The position numbers and the translations under genes are program-made. Of a stretch of 64,000 nt of DNA, positions 46,475 through 57,880 are shown one piece after another. Within the stretch, counting starts at the first letter, position 1. Every line of letters begins with the position of its first letter. The DNA lies in the NCBI GenBank assembly GCA_949358305.1, contig OX442317.1:6018186-6082185 (forward strand), given 5' to 3'. Source of the stretch: Strigamia acuminata. Lineage: Eukaryota > Arthropoda > Chilopoda > Geophilomorpha > Linotaeniidae. A model generated the notes under the pieces. That model was not told the DNA's origin. It did not search any database and saw only the letters and a list, made by a program, of their open reading frames with translations.

Positions 46475-48590
46475 GGAAAATGTTTTGGTTTGTGAACAAT
46501 TTGGATGACATTTCCATGTTTAGGTCTGGGTTATGGGTTTCTGGGTTCTGAGAATAGGAATTATGGGTGTTGGGGTTGAGTTTTTGTGTTATAGAATTGT
46601 TGTTTTCTTGGGATTGTGTTTGTGTGTGGGTTTGGGAGTGTTTTTTGATGTTTTTTCTTTTGTTGTGTTGGCCTGTGTAGGTGTATTGTTTATTGTTTTC
46701 TTGGATGATTTTAAAATTGTAATTTGGTTTTTTTTTTTTTTTTAAATTGTTTTAGATTTGTTTTTTGGAGGTTCAGGTTTCAAGTTTGGACACGAAGAAA
46801 ATTGGCTATTTGGATTTGAGCCAATTTTTCTACTTTTCCATACAAATGATTACAAGTTAATGAAAGTTTTAATCTTGTGGATTAATTAGAAGTTGGTAAT
46901 TAGGGCTTAGCGAGGGTTTTTATAGGTTTTTATATTTTTTTTAATTTTTTAATTAAATTAAATTTTTTGGTTTATTATTTATTTATATTTCTAGAGAATG
47001 GATTAGTTTGTGGGTTATATTTTTATTTTAGTTGGTATTAATTTGAGGTATTTGAGTAAACTGTGTAGTGTTTTTAATTGGTGTGTTTTGTGGGTTTTTG
47101 TTTTAGAGTTAAGTACAATGAACTGAATGTGGTTGTTGCAGCCCTGACCTCAACCATATGGCACTGAATCAAATTACTTCACTAGTCCCACTTGAAGTTG
47201 ACAATAAATTTACACTTTGTACCATTTCACATGAAAATCTGACATTTTTTCCCCTCAAATGTTTTTTTTTCAAGACTTATCTAACAAGACTGGATGGATT
47301 TTTAAAAAAAAAAAAATTTTAAATATTTTTTTTAGAATGAATTTTTGTATTAATCTTGCATGATCTTAATTGGATAGCTGAATTATCAATAATTTAAATG
47401 TCAAATGTTAATTGCAATTTATTATTTACACACCAAAAGAAATAATCTAGTTTGATTTTTTAATTGTTTTAATTAATGTTTTTTATAAGAAAGTGTTGGT
47501 AACTTGAGTATTTATTGGGAGTTTTACAACTGTGATTTGACCAATGAAAATGTTTGTCATTGTGATTTGCCAGTTCACCTGTAACACAATAGCATTCCAA
47601 TGTCTGTTGTTGGCAGAGCACCAATCACACTTCTTGTTGGGGTGGAGCTTTGTGCTACCTCAACGACCAATAGAATGTTGGTGCCAAGACAATTCACACC
47701 TGAGGATTGTGGGCAAGCTCAAGAAAAATAAAAAAAACAAAAGAATTGATCAATTATTAAACAATAAAATGCAGTTTGGGCTTAAAAATGGATTAAATGT
47801 ACTTAAAAAAAAATTCGATTTTCATGCTTTTTTAAATGAGGGGAACAATGAAGCAATTTGGAACAATAGTGCATCAAGTGTAGAGGAACATTAGTTGTGG
47901 GTGTACACACAAAGGGGGAGTAAATGAGCAATGGGGTTGGAAGACTTTTGTTGCAATTCCTTCCTGTGAGTTTGAGTATATATACCCTCAAATGCTCTTG
48001 CAGAGAGAACCCGAGCAAACTGCCTCTTCCCCATAACAGATGAAAAGCAAAAATGTCAGATTAATTTTGGATTCTTCTACTTCATTTTTTTATGGAAAAA
48101 AGAGTGACAAATTACTTCCTTTTTGTCTTGCAAGAGGGGGTTTGCAGTTTATGGCACATGATATAGAATATGGATTTGTTAGAAAAATGGAGCTTCATTT
48201 TTATTCATTTTCTGGGCTGTTTGTTTGTTTTTTTCTTCTCTTGTCTGTTTGTTGGGTCGTGTGGGGGTGTGTGTGTATTTTAAATCAGTTGGGATTGTTT
48301 GTCAAATTTCTTGTTTTTATTCTTATATATTTTATGTGAGGTTTGGACCCTCCTCCTAAATATTATCCCTCTTTTTTTGATGCGGAAATATGTAGTGAAT
48401 TGCTGTCCTGGTTTAATCAAGCATTTTAAATTGGATCATGCTTGGTTTTTGTTCCCTGCTCATGTCAAATTGCACCAATATTTTGATTATTTGTCATGCA
48501 CAGATTTGAAAAATAAAATAAATGGCATAATTTGATACAAAAACAATATTTTCATTACCTCCGAAGGCCGAAGAATTATTGTATTTGTTT
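46270..48590 (+). other. Non-coding AT-rich stretch
   Basis: No gene supported. Long T tracts (46450, 46728). A TATATATA word at about 47977 precedes a purine-rich segment. The 116- and 99-codon frames are low in similarity to anything and lack clear splice partners. Confidence 0.4.
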
Positions 48591-48599
48591 CTTATTTTC

Positions 48600-49340
48600 T
48601 TCTTTTGTTGAGGCGTTTTCTTCTATTGTTGAGACGTTTTATTCTATTGTTGAGACGCTTTATTCTATTGTTGAGACGTTTTATTCTATTTTTGAGACGT
48701 TTTATTCTGTTGAGGCATTTTTTTTATATTGGTTGAGACGTTTTTTTCTATTGTTGAGATGTTTTATTCTATTGTTGAGACGTTTTATTCTATTGTTGAG
48801 ACGTTTTTTTCTATTGTTGAGGCATTTTCTTCTATTGTTGAGACGTTTTATTCTATTGTTGAGGTGTTTTCTTCTATTGTTGAGACGTTTTATTCTATTG
48901 TTGAGACGTTTTATTCTGTTAAAACGTTTTATTCTATTGTTGAGACGGTTTTATTCTATTGTTGAGACGTTTTATTCTATTATTGAGACGTTTTATTCTA
49001 TTGTTGAGACGTTTTATTCTATTGTTGAGACGTTTTATTCTATTGTTGAGGTGTTTTTCTTCTATTGTTGAGGCGTTTTAGTCAGTTGAGACGTTTTTTT
49101 CGTTTGTTGAGGTGTTTTCTTCTATTGTTGAGACGTTTTCTTCCATTGTTGAGACGTTCTCTTGTATTTTTGAGACTTTTTTTATGTGGTTGAGGCGGTT
49201 TTCTTCTATTGTTGAGGTGTTTATTCTATTGTTGAGGCGTTTTATTCTATTGTTGAGGCGTTTTTTTTGTATTTTTGAGACGTTTTTCTTGTATTGTTGA
49301 GACGTTTCCTTCTGTAGTGTTGAGGCGTTTTCTTGGTGCT
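48600..49340. repeat. 21-bp minisatellite containing TATTGTT
   Basis: About 33 copies of TTGTTGAGACGTTTTATTCTA with variants (GAGGCG, GAGGTG, TTCTTCTA). 21 is seven codons and two frames have no stop, giving long artificial frames (ETFYSIV repeats). Each unit joins to give TATTGTTG, a SOX core in reverse orientation (AACAATA). Confidence 0.9.
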
Positions 49341-50950
49341 GCGATGCGTGAAGTTAATTCTGTTTTCTATGAATTTTTATAGAATTATTTATGGTAATAA
49401 AACCTCTACTATAAAACATAGGTATCAAATCACTTTAATAATATCTTTCATCTTTTAAATTAATGCACGCAAATCCTTTGATGCTCATTTATTCATCAAT
49501 CCTTTTTCTTTTCCTTTCCCTTTTTCTCTTTCGCTCTCCATGCACTCTTTTTTTTTTTCTTTTTTTTTTCCATTTTTTATTCTTTTATAAATTTTTTTCT
49601 GCTACACAGCACTCAATTGATGATGTCAGCGCTGGAGACATTTTTTTTCCACTCTGTTGATCCTGCATGCAAGCTTCTCAATTAGAATAGAGCAGTTCTT
49701 TTAACAAGCTCTATACTATTCCATACCACATTAATGGCTACAATATTTAACAAAAAAAAGAAAAGGAAAAAACGAAAGGGGGAGCGCCGGGGGAAAAAAA
49801 AGAGAATAAAATAAAGATGGCAAGACCGGAAGTATGAAAATGAAACATCTCGAAATAAACTCAACTATGCTAACTTTAGAAGTTCCGCGTAAAATTAGAA
49901 ACAAAATAGATTTTGAAAATTTACATAAAAATATGGACAAGTGGAGCGAACAACGGCCCCGAAAACACGAAACATTCGCCTCAAATAAATTGCCAACTAT
50001 CGATTCCCGACAAGTTAAATCTATCATTATCACTGCGGTGCTAATGATAGGCCTATCTGCAGCTTTCCCCTCGTTGACTCAATTACAATTTAACCCTTTA
50101 ACTCTCCCCCTCGCTTTGGCCACTATTAAGTTATCATTAATCAGCGTTTGGTGATGGCTACTCGGCCTAATTTCAATACAATTACGGCGAGGGGACAATG
50201 CAGGGAGATTTGTTTAAAAAATAGAAATATAAATTTATAATATAAAGTCGTTTAAATGGTACGAGGGTGGTGGGTGGGTGTTGGGGGGTGTATACTGTTA
50301 AATGGTACATGGAATTTAATCAAGTCATCACTTGTCATTTCGTTTTGGTGTTTTTTTGGCTGCCCCGTGGTCTGTCAATCAAAATGTCGTTAATCAAGTA
50401 GTTGGAAGTCATTTTGAAATGTAATGGTGGTCGGGATATGGCTGCTGTATATTTATATTTATAGAAGTTTAAATAAAAATTGTTATTAATGGGTTATTTA
50501 TAATGGTAAAGATTAAAGAAGGTGGATTGTTTTGGCCGAAAATTAGCCGAAAATGTGAAATGGGGAAATTAAAAGCGAAAAAATATGGAAAAATGTGAAC
50601 AAATGCAGAAAAATGTAGAAAAATGTAGAAAAATATGGGATAATGTAAGAAAATATGTGTAAAAATGTAAGAAAATGTGTAAATTGGGATTTACTTTAAA
50701 ATTTTGAGTTTTGTTATCGGTTTTTGAGGTATAGCAAATTAAGAATTCATTAAAATTATTTACATTTATCAACTAAAATGACGTTAAAAAAAATTTTTTT
50801 TCGGTTATTTATTTTATATTGATCTGTACATTTCTCCTGAAAAAAGAAAAATTAATTGTTTTCCGCAACAATAAATTTTGTTTTTTTGTTTAGTGTAAAT
50901 CGAAGGGTTGGGCTTAATGTGATACGCAACGGACGTTGTTGAGGGATTCT
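49341..50950 (+). other. Non-coding stretch with one ATG frame
   Basis: AT-rich. 50580-50690 has irregular repeats of ATGTAGAAAAATATGG type. A 106-codon ATG frame is listed separately. Nothing else recognised. Confidence 0.4.
49834..50154 (+). CDS. Doubtful 106-codon ORF
   Basis: Begins MKMKHLEINSTM, with a charged, Lys/Arg/Glu-rich first 65 residues and a hydrophobic stretch from about 66 (SIIITAVLMIGLSAAF) to the end. The ATG follows directly on ACCGGAAGT, an ETS-type word. Length is within what chance gives in 64 kb of this composition, and no family is recognised. If real it would be a single-exon tail-anchored-type protein. Confidence 0.18.
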   Translation: MKMKHLEINSTMLTLEVPRKIRNKIDFENLHKNMDKWSEQRPRKHETFASNKLPTIDSRQVKSIIITAVLMIGLSAAFPSLTQLQFNPLTLPLALATIKLSLISVW

Positions 50951-51164
50951 TAAAGATTTGGGCGTGGTCTGGAGCAAATCCAACATCTATTGTTTGATGG
51001 TGTTAGCGGATTGGTCGACAGGTGTCGGGATCTCAGCCAATGGAACCGGTGGGGGTTGTAGAGAGTCGCTGCACGCTGATTGGCTGTGCGGGACTTCGGC
51101 GAGCCAGAGTTATCTTAGATGGGCTCGCTGCTATTGTTGAACACATTGTTGCGGCTGGATGCAG
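50951..51164 (+). promoter_or_regulatory. Candidate promoter and non-coding exon 4 with three CCAAT boxes
   Basis: Island with GGATTGGTC (ATTGG at 51010-51014), CAGCCAATGG (CCAAT 51037-51041) and TGATTGGCTG (ATTGG 51079-51083), that is three CCAAT boxes within 74 bp, followed about 80 bp later by the donor GATGCAG|GTAAGAT after 51164. It is the nearest such island to the first SoxD-like coding exon (3.8 kb). No coding frame crosses it convincingly. Confidence 0.45.
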
Positions 51165-54100
51165 GTAAGATGCAACATTTTTCCCAGGGGGTTTAAAAAT
51201 TGCATTATTTCATTAATTTATTGACCAAGTGGGGGTTAAATGTCAAAACGAGAATATTTTTAAATAGGCAAATTAGGTAAATAAAAGATTTTAGAGTTGG
51301 GGCTGAAAGGGTTGTAGTTTGGTTAATCAAAGGGAATAATTGCAAAGTGGTTTAAAAATGGAGGGTTGGAAGTGAATTGCGGGTTTGGGGGGGATAAAGA
51401 GGGGCAGGGGTGACGGGTAATTGATTATTTTGCACATTTGTCTCAATTTTTCATTCTTTTTTCAGAGAATTTTATTAGTATTGAAACATTTTTCTTTTAT
51501 TGGGGAAGTTTTATAACCGGCAATTTGGTGCCATTATTGTCGTGGAAAACCTCTCATTTTGGTTGGAATTACTATTGACCATGTGCATTCTGTTTGATTC
51601 AATACCAGATGGGTCCGGGAGATATATATAGATTTATAAATTTTTTTTTTTTACATATATATATCTATTTATTTATTTTTTTTATTATGTAGAAAAATAA
51701 TTGAATTGGATATAAAAATTGTTAAAAGTAAATAATTTAATTTTTGCATGTTATTTGTTTGTGTTTGCAATGGTTTATATGAATGAAAAGATTGTGGAAC
51801 ATATGGCTGAAATTTTGGTGGGGACATGTGGTATTTATATTAAGTTTTTAGGGTATATATACATATATGTGTGTGTGTGTGTGGTGGATTGAGGTGATTT
51901 TTATTTCCCTTTGAATGGAAATATTTTTAATAGTTTTTTTTTTGGGAAATAAAAATAAAAAATGGCTGTGTTTGCACTCGGGTAAATATTTTGACAACTA
52001 AACACTGCTTCTGTGATCCACTCAGTGAATTTATTTCCTAGTAAAAGTCCACTTCATTTGTTTTTACACGAGAACTGGGAGCCATGTGCAAAGCCAATGG
52101 GCAAGGCAAAGGATAAATACAAAAGGCACGAGAGGAAATTTAAAAATAAAATAAAAAAGTGGACTGAAATAGATGAATTTTTGTTTGCGATTCATCGTAG
52201 AAAAATATGAAAAGAAAATTTTATATAGATGAAGGTTTATCTAGATTTACCTGAAAATTAATCAAAATCTCACATTGGGAAAGGAAATCTGTTTTCTTTT
52301 TATTTTTTTAGGTGTGAGTGTATTGTATATACATCACAGTGCAATCTGGACTACATCTAAAGTACACAATGGTATATTGTATATATATACCTATTGGTAG
52401 TGGACTTCTGTTTAGTTTCTATCTTGTTTTTGTGTCTGCATAGCAAATTATATAAGTCACAATCAACAGATGCAACAGCTGTTATCCATTCATTAAAAAC
52501 ACATTATTCTCTTTCCTGTTATACTGTTTTGTTACACTTCCATTTTGTTTTTGTTGAAAATTAAGCTAAATTATTGTAAGTTTATACTTATTTTAATTAA
52601 TTCAATTTAATTTATATTAAGTAACATTTTTTTATAGTAATTTTGTCCAATTTTGATCTTTAAAATGTCACTTTGTGATAAACTTGTCTGATTCCTAGTG
52701 GGTATGGATAATGTTTTTATGTGTTGATTTTCCAGATTACAAGATGAGGAAATTGTTGGTGACATAATCTGACATAGCCTTGTTAAGGGGAAATTGTTTG
52801 TTTTTTTTTCTCTGGTTTTTTTTTCCCCTTTAGGAGGAAAAGTGACATACAAGGAATTGTATCAGTTTGGGCATTTTGTTTTTTCTAGTGAAAATTGATA
52901 ATTTTAGATGTTAGAATTGCTCGTATGAAACAACATAACAAGTTTGAATGGATTTTATTTAAAGACTTTATCAAAATATGTTTGTGAGGATTTTATTTCA
53001 TGTTTTTTTTATATTCAATTTTGTTAAAAATATATATAATTTTTTTCTAGTTATTGAGATGGGTTACATTTGGAGTGAAACAATTTAAATTGGTCTCTAA
53101 ACACAACACATGTTTTTAATTATTTATTTTTTCATGTGAAAAATTAAAAAATAAATAAAAATGGACATGATGTAAGACATTTGATGTGGAGATTGTGAGG
53201 ACAAAGACTTCTTTGATCTTGAGTTTCATCTTTATACTTGAATTCAGTGGACTTTTTGAAAGAATGAGTCTGATTAGATAAATTTAATTGAAAGAAGGGG
53301 GAAAAAAATTAAGATTTTTATAAAAATAATGATAAAAAAAATTTTTGGTTGATCTTGAAACGGTCGAAATAAAATCCAAGGTTATCAATTTTGGACCGAA
53401 GCAAACAAAACAAGATGAAAATTGAAATAGTTTATCAAAATTAGAGGATCTTGTTGCAAGTATAATATTTATTACCATGGCAACGCATTATTAATCGATT
53501 TTTTTTATCCAAATCAGACATTTTAATTTTTTTTTAAGCATGAAGATTTGTTCCTTTGGTTGATTATTTCATTAATAAAAATGTGTATTGAGATTTAATT
53601 GAAAATTCTATGCTAATTGTCTTGATTGCACAAGAATTGAACAAATTTTTCCATATTTTCAGTAAAACTGTTGTAAACTTGATATCTAAATGATATCATC
53701 TTGTGAGATATTATTGACTTGGACCTCCTAGTGACCTCAGTCAAAAGACATTGAAATCTCTTCTTTTTAATTGGAGTCTTGTAAAAAAAAATACACAAGT
53801 TGATAAATCTTTGTGTGTTGCACATTTTGCTCTCAACTGTGACAGCAACAAGAAGCAAAAAGATGTTTTTTTTGTAGTTTTCAATTGAAGGTGAGATGGA
53901 TTATTTTTAGGGGAGAATTGATAAGTTAAGAGGTTGTTTTTGAAAAGGAAATGAGATTTTTTTTTAAAAAAACAATTGTTAGTGTCATAAATCTTAAGGC
54001 CAAGGAGTTCTGGTCTTTCTTAGTCCACTTGATATTTGTAAGAAGTTAAAAAGGAAAATGTTGAAAGTGGGCTTGGTTGGGGAAGAAGTATAAAAAAGGG

Positions 54101-54937
54101 AGTTTCAAGTTGTGCTAAAAGCTGACCAATTGAAGTGATGAAAATTGATCAACAAACTAAAACACTTCAGGCTTATTTTTGTACTCATCTAACTTTTATT
54201 ATTTTATGTATTTTGCTTATATGGTTCAAAAAAATATTTTTATAGCACGCAAAAATGTACCGATTACAAAATGTTTTTCGGTGAAACCCAATGCATTTCA
54301 AACATAAGTCACTTCTTTCAAATGACTTATTTAATCAACTTAAGGAGAAGTCACTTCTCCTTATCGATATTGAATGCACCTAACGTAGTTTCGAACCTTA
54401 CCAGGCTGTAAATCTTAGAATAAGAATGCAAACTTCAGAATGTCTTTCGAAGCCGACAAATATGAGAATAAAAATTAGTATTTCGAAAGACATCGCTCGG
54501 GTTGTCAATTTTTGTTTTTTATCTTTTAAGTTCCAGACAAACTCATTTCCACAAACCATAAACAAAAAATGTGAGTTAGAGTACAGGCCATTATTGCATA
54601 AGTCTTGGTTTTAGACAAAAATGTGTTGTGTGCAAAACATAAACATATCTTACAGCTGACTCAAGAAATGAAAAGACCTTACAGTAGCTCTTGGATTTTT
54701 GCTGGTGTTGAATGTCTTCTTTTCTTCAAAGTGTATCTTTGTTTTGGTTTCTTTTTTGGGAAATCTCAAGGATAAACATTGTGAGGTTTTCTTGGACAAA
54801 GCCTCTTTGCATATGAATGGCTTTGTTTGTCTTCTTTTTTTACTCATCACTTGTTGCTGATTTATAAAATTAAAAACAAAAAGCGCTTAAAGTTTGGCTT
54901 TGTAAATAATTCTCTCTTGCTTTATTTTTTCTCCTAG
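51165..54937 (+). other. Presumed last 5' intron of the SoxD-like gene
   Basis: AT-rich, with TG and TATATA microsatellites (51640-51670, 51855-51885). No gene supported; short frames lack features. It ends with a good polypyrimidine tract and acceptor (TTTTTTCTCCTAG, ending 54937). Confidence 0.4.
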
Positions 54938-54944
54938 AGTCAAG

Positions 54945-57880
54945 ATGTCCTCCAAACGTAAAAGCCCTCCGTCGAAATTGTCTTCAGAAAGCAGTATCTG
55001 TGGTCAGACCAACATGGCTGCTTCTGAACTAGAAGACTGTTCTAACAACCATACTGCCAAAGCCTTGAATGGTTTCGATACCAATGAATTGGACGCAGGA
55101 GCTTCTGGCTACCTCGAAGGTATAAGTGGCGACGAAGACGTCGACGATGACGATGACAACGACGATGAAGAAATTGAAGATAGACCGGTCAAAAGACGAA
55201 GGCTGGTTGCAAATGTGGACAGTGACTCCGAATACGATTCGGAGACCCAGGGTAGTGTCAGTTTAGGTGACTTAGGTTTAGGACACCGTTCCATGTTGAG
55301 TCCGGCTTTGATGGGACATGCTAACAATAACAATCACCACAACAAAAGATCCATGATGGATGATATACTAAAAAGACTCACTTCAAAAATGAACTCCAGT
55401 TCTATCGGAGAAGCGGAAGAACATCAGCGGAGACTTCATGCAGATATGCCAAGCACTTCAGGCACTTGTCCCATCACTCCGTAAGTAGACCGATTAAAAT
55501 CTTCGAAAAGGGATTTATCCATAATTCAAGATAGTACATAGTAAAATTTGAATAGATTTACTGCAGACTGTTGAAAAGGTCTTGGTGAAAATATAGGTTT
55601 CTATTCTGGTTGGTTGGTTGGTTTATGGTTGTTAGATTAATGTTTGGCTGCCTTTGTGGCTAAGGCTAAATACAGATACAAAGACGGCGGATCTTTGACA
55701 CTTAACATTTAGTTCTGGATTTAGTAACCATTTAGATTTTGTTTTCAATATTAAACTTTTTGGCAACTACCCGTCAACGTCTGCATATGTATGCAAGTAG
55801 AAAGTATCAGCGCGAGGTGTAAAAAGGTTGCCGTTTCTTATTCAGTAAACGTACAGAAGATTTTCTTTCGAGCGAAAGTACAAATTTTTACTGCTAACTC
55901 TTATGGTAATTCACATATAAATTAACTTTTAAAATACACTAGCTGCATTCAAAAACTCTAAAACGTATGCAAAACTTGTTTCGTGTTTGTACGTGACGTC
56001 ATTCCCATTGAATAAAAAATCATTGCTTGGATGTTGCTAAAACTTACATTGATGGCTTCTACTAAGGTTTAAACACATGGGAATGACGTCACGTACAAAC
56101 ACGAAACGAGTTTTAGAGGCGTTTTAGAGTTTTTGAATGCCACCTAGTGTAGGATGACTTAAGACAGGTTCTCCTGGCAGCAGATGTTGACTAAGCTAAT
56201 CAAGTTACGGTGGGCCGGAGGAATATTATCACTATATATGTAATATGCAGGAAGGAATGTGCAATTTGAATTTGGCATCAAGATTCCAGTGGTGCATAAG
56301 CCAGTATAATGTGAAATTAAAGGAGTTAAAGTGTGTCTTATCATAACAATATGATGATTCAGTTTTCATACATTTATCACAAGGAAACTTCCACAGGCCA
56401 CACTTATTCACTCCTGACTTAAACTAAAGCAACAAAGCTTTGCAGATCTCTCAGTCATCATCATTTCACACTGTTCACTGTTAGCTGTTATTAGAATGGA
56501 GTGAAGAGGACCCATCCACCATGTCAGCTTAAATTCACTGCAGCGTGCCAGGAGAACATGTTAAGCCTATTTTTTTTTCATGCAAACTGAGGATTTGATT
56601 TCAAAATCATTTCCACATTTTACTGTTAACAAGCAGTTGGATGACAGAAAAGGTTTGGCCAATATGCCACGTTAATGAGATCAACAAGAATGTTTGCGGA
56701 GGTTTGAAGTCATTAATTACTTCTATTTTGTCAAGTTGAGGTTCCAGCATTTGATTTTGCTGAATTGACAATACGCAAAATATAATTAAACGGGCAAAAC
56801 GGGTCCGCCATTTTATTTCGAAGTCAGCTAGCAATTAGTTTTGATAGTTTACATTTAAAAACCCAAAACGTTTTCTGTCTTTCGTCGGCGGGTAATGAAT
56901 TGAAGTTGCAGTTTGCACTGCACTGTGGGAAATAAAGATGCTTCAATCGATTAAATGCAAAGGCATTGAATTTCTGATTTGTATCAATTTTGATACACTT
57001 TAGCATGAAATGCGAGGCTTAACCTTGAAGTGCTATAATGGCTGCTTTCGAGTTTAGCTGCACCTATGTCAGGGAAATGGCATATTGGAACAATGCACAA
57101 TGAAAAGATAATGGGAAAAAAAAATCGAGTATTGTGTCAACACTGATTGCCAAGTGTTTCAACAATTCTCCCCTTTCTTCACGCAGATTCTTTTGCGTTG
57201 GAATTGTGTCAGCAAACAGTTCATTATTATTATTCTGTTTTTTTTTTTTTTTTTTTTGTGTCGACTACAATTGTGTCTGAAAGTGCTAGAAATCATGGGG
57301 TTGCCTTTGTCGAATTTCTTTGCTGACTACAGGTGGTGTTGTCAGCATTCCTGCTGTGTTCTCTTGTGTCTGGGGACAAAGGCACATTGTAGTTTGTGTT
57401 GGCAACAATTTGTTGCTTTGTTTGCCTGAGGAAAGGGGGGAGTTAGGGAAACAGGCCGAGGCAGAAAATAGCTGCAAATTGATGCACTTGCAGTCTTGCA
57501 CGTGGATATTATGGTTTTGGCGCAAGTTGGAATTTGGGAATGGAAAAGAAGAAGAAAAAGAAATTGCGTTTTTCTTTCTTTTCTTTTCTTTTCTTTGCGT
57601 TTCCCACCGCGCGCTTCTCATTGTTTGTTTTGTAGCGAATGCAGTTTGCGTCTATTTTTGTCTGATTGAATTTCTTTTCTCACGTTGCAGAGATGAAACA
57701 ATGCCAGATATTACAGTGAAAATCGAGAAAAACACAAGTATGGTGATTGTGGACAGTGAAGCCCTCAAAGTAGCGCTTGCAGGTGATTCCAAAGACCGCG
57801 ACAGGCGTTTGGGAGAAATCATTTCGCAGTTAGAGACACTCCGTGGCCAGTTGCAGACGCAGAAGCCGGACCAACCAAAG
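54945..57880 (+). CDS. SoxD-like (Sox5/6/13) transcription factor, N-terminal part, 3' incomplete
   Basis: Two coding exons, 54945-55480 and 57691-57880, joined in phase 2, giving 242 residues with the frame open at the donor after 57880. The ATG lies 7 bp after an acceptor, so the 5' UTR is spliced. It starts MSSKRKSPPSKL, close to the MSSKR-SP start of vertebrate Sox5 as remembered. An acidic run (62-78) precedes a nuclear-localisation cluster PVKRRRLV (81-88). SMMDDILKRLTSKM (136-149) parallels the Sox5/6 SLADVVDTLK segment. RRLGEIISQLETLRGQLQ (217-234) parallels the start of the SoxD coiled coil, with hydrophobic heptads at L219, I222, L226, L229 and L233. SoxD factors lack a transactivation domain, dimerise by this coil and bind paired AACAAT sites. 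The glutamine-rich rest of the coil and the HMG box lie to the right of the window, so the call is moderate. Confidence 0.62.
55481..57690 (+). other. Intron between the two SoxD-like coding exons
   Basis: 2.2 kb, GTAAGTAG at the left and TTTCTCACGTTGCAG at the right. It contains the CACTAG MITE (55937-56149). The 263-codon frame at 57320-58111 is the second exon read through its flanking intron, not a separate gene. Nothing else recognised. Confidence 0.6.
55937..56149. mobile_element. MITE with long inverted repeats carrying two CREs
   Basis: Termini CACTAG and CTAGTG, flanked by TA at 55935-55936 and 56150-56151. About 70 bp at each end are inverted copies (left GCATTCAAAAACTCTAAAAC; right GTTTTAGAGTTTTTGAATGC), with a short unpaired middle. 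Each arm contains TTTGTACGTGACGTCATTCC or its complement, so the element brings two perfect TGACGTCA sites (55994-56001 and 56084-56091). No coding capacity. Confidence 0.85.

Noticed and set aside
48532-49300. Long frames with SIVETFY / LLRRFIL repeats
   Set aside because: They are read-through of a 21-bp minisatellite lacking stops in two frames; two overlapping frames are equally open and there is no initiation or splice context.
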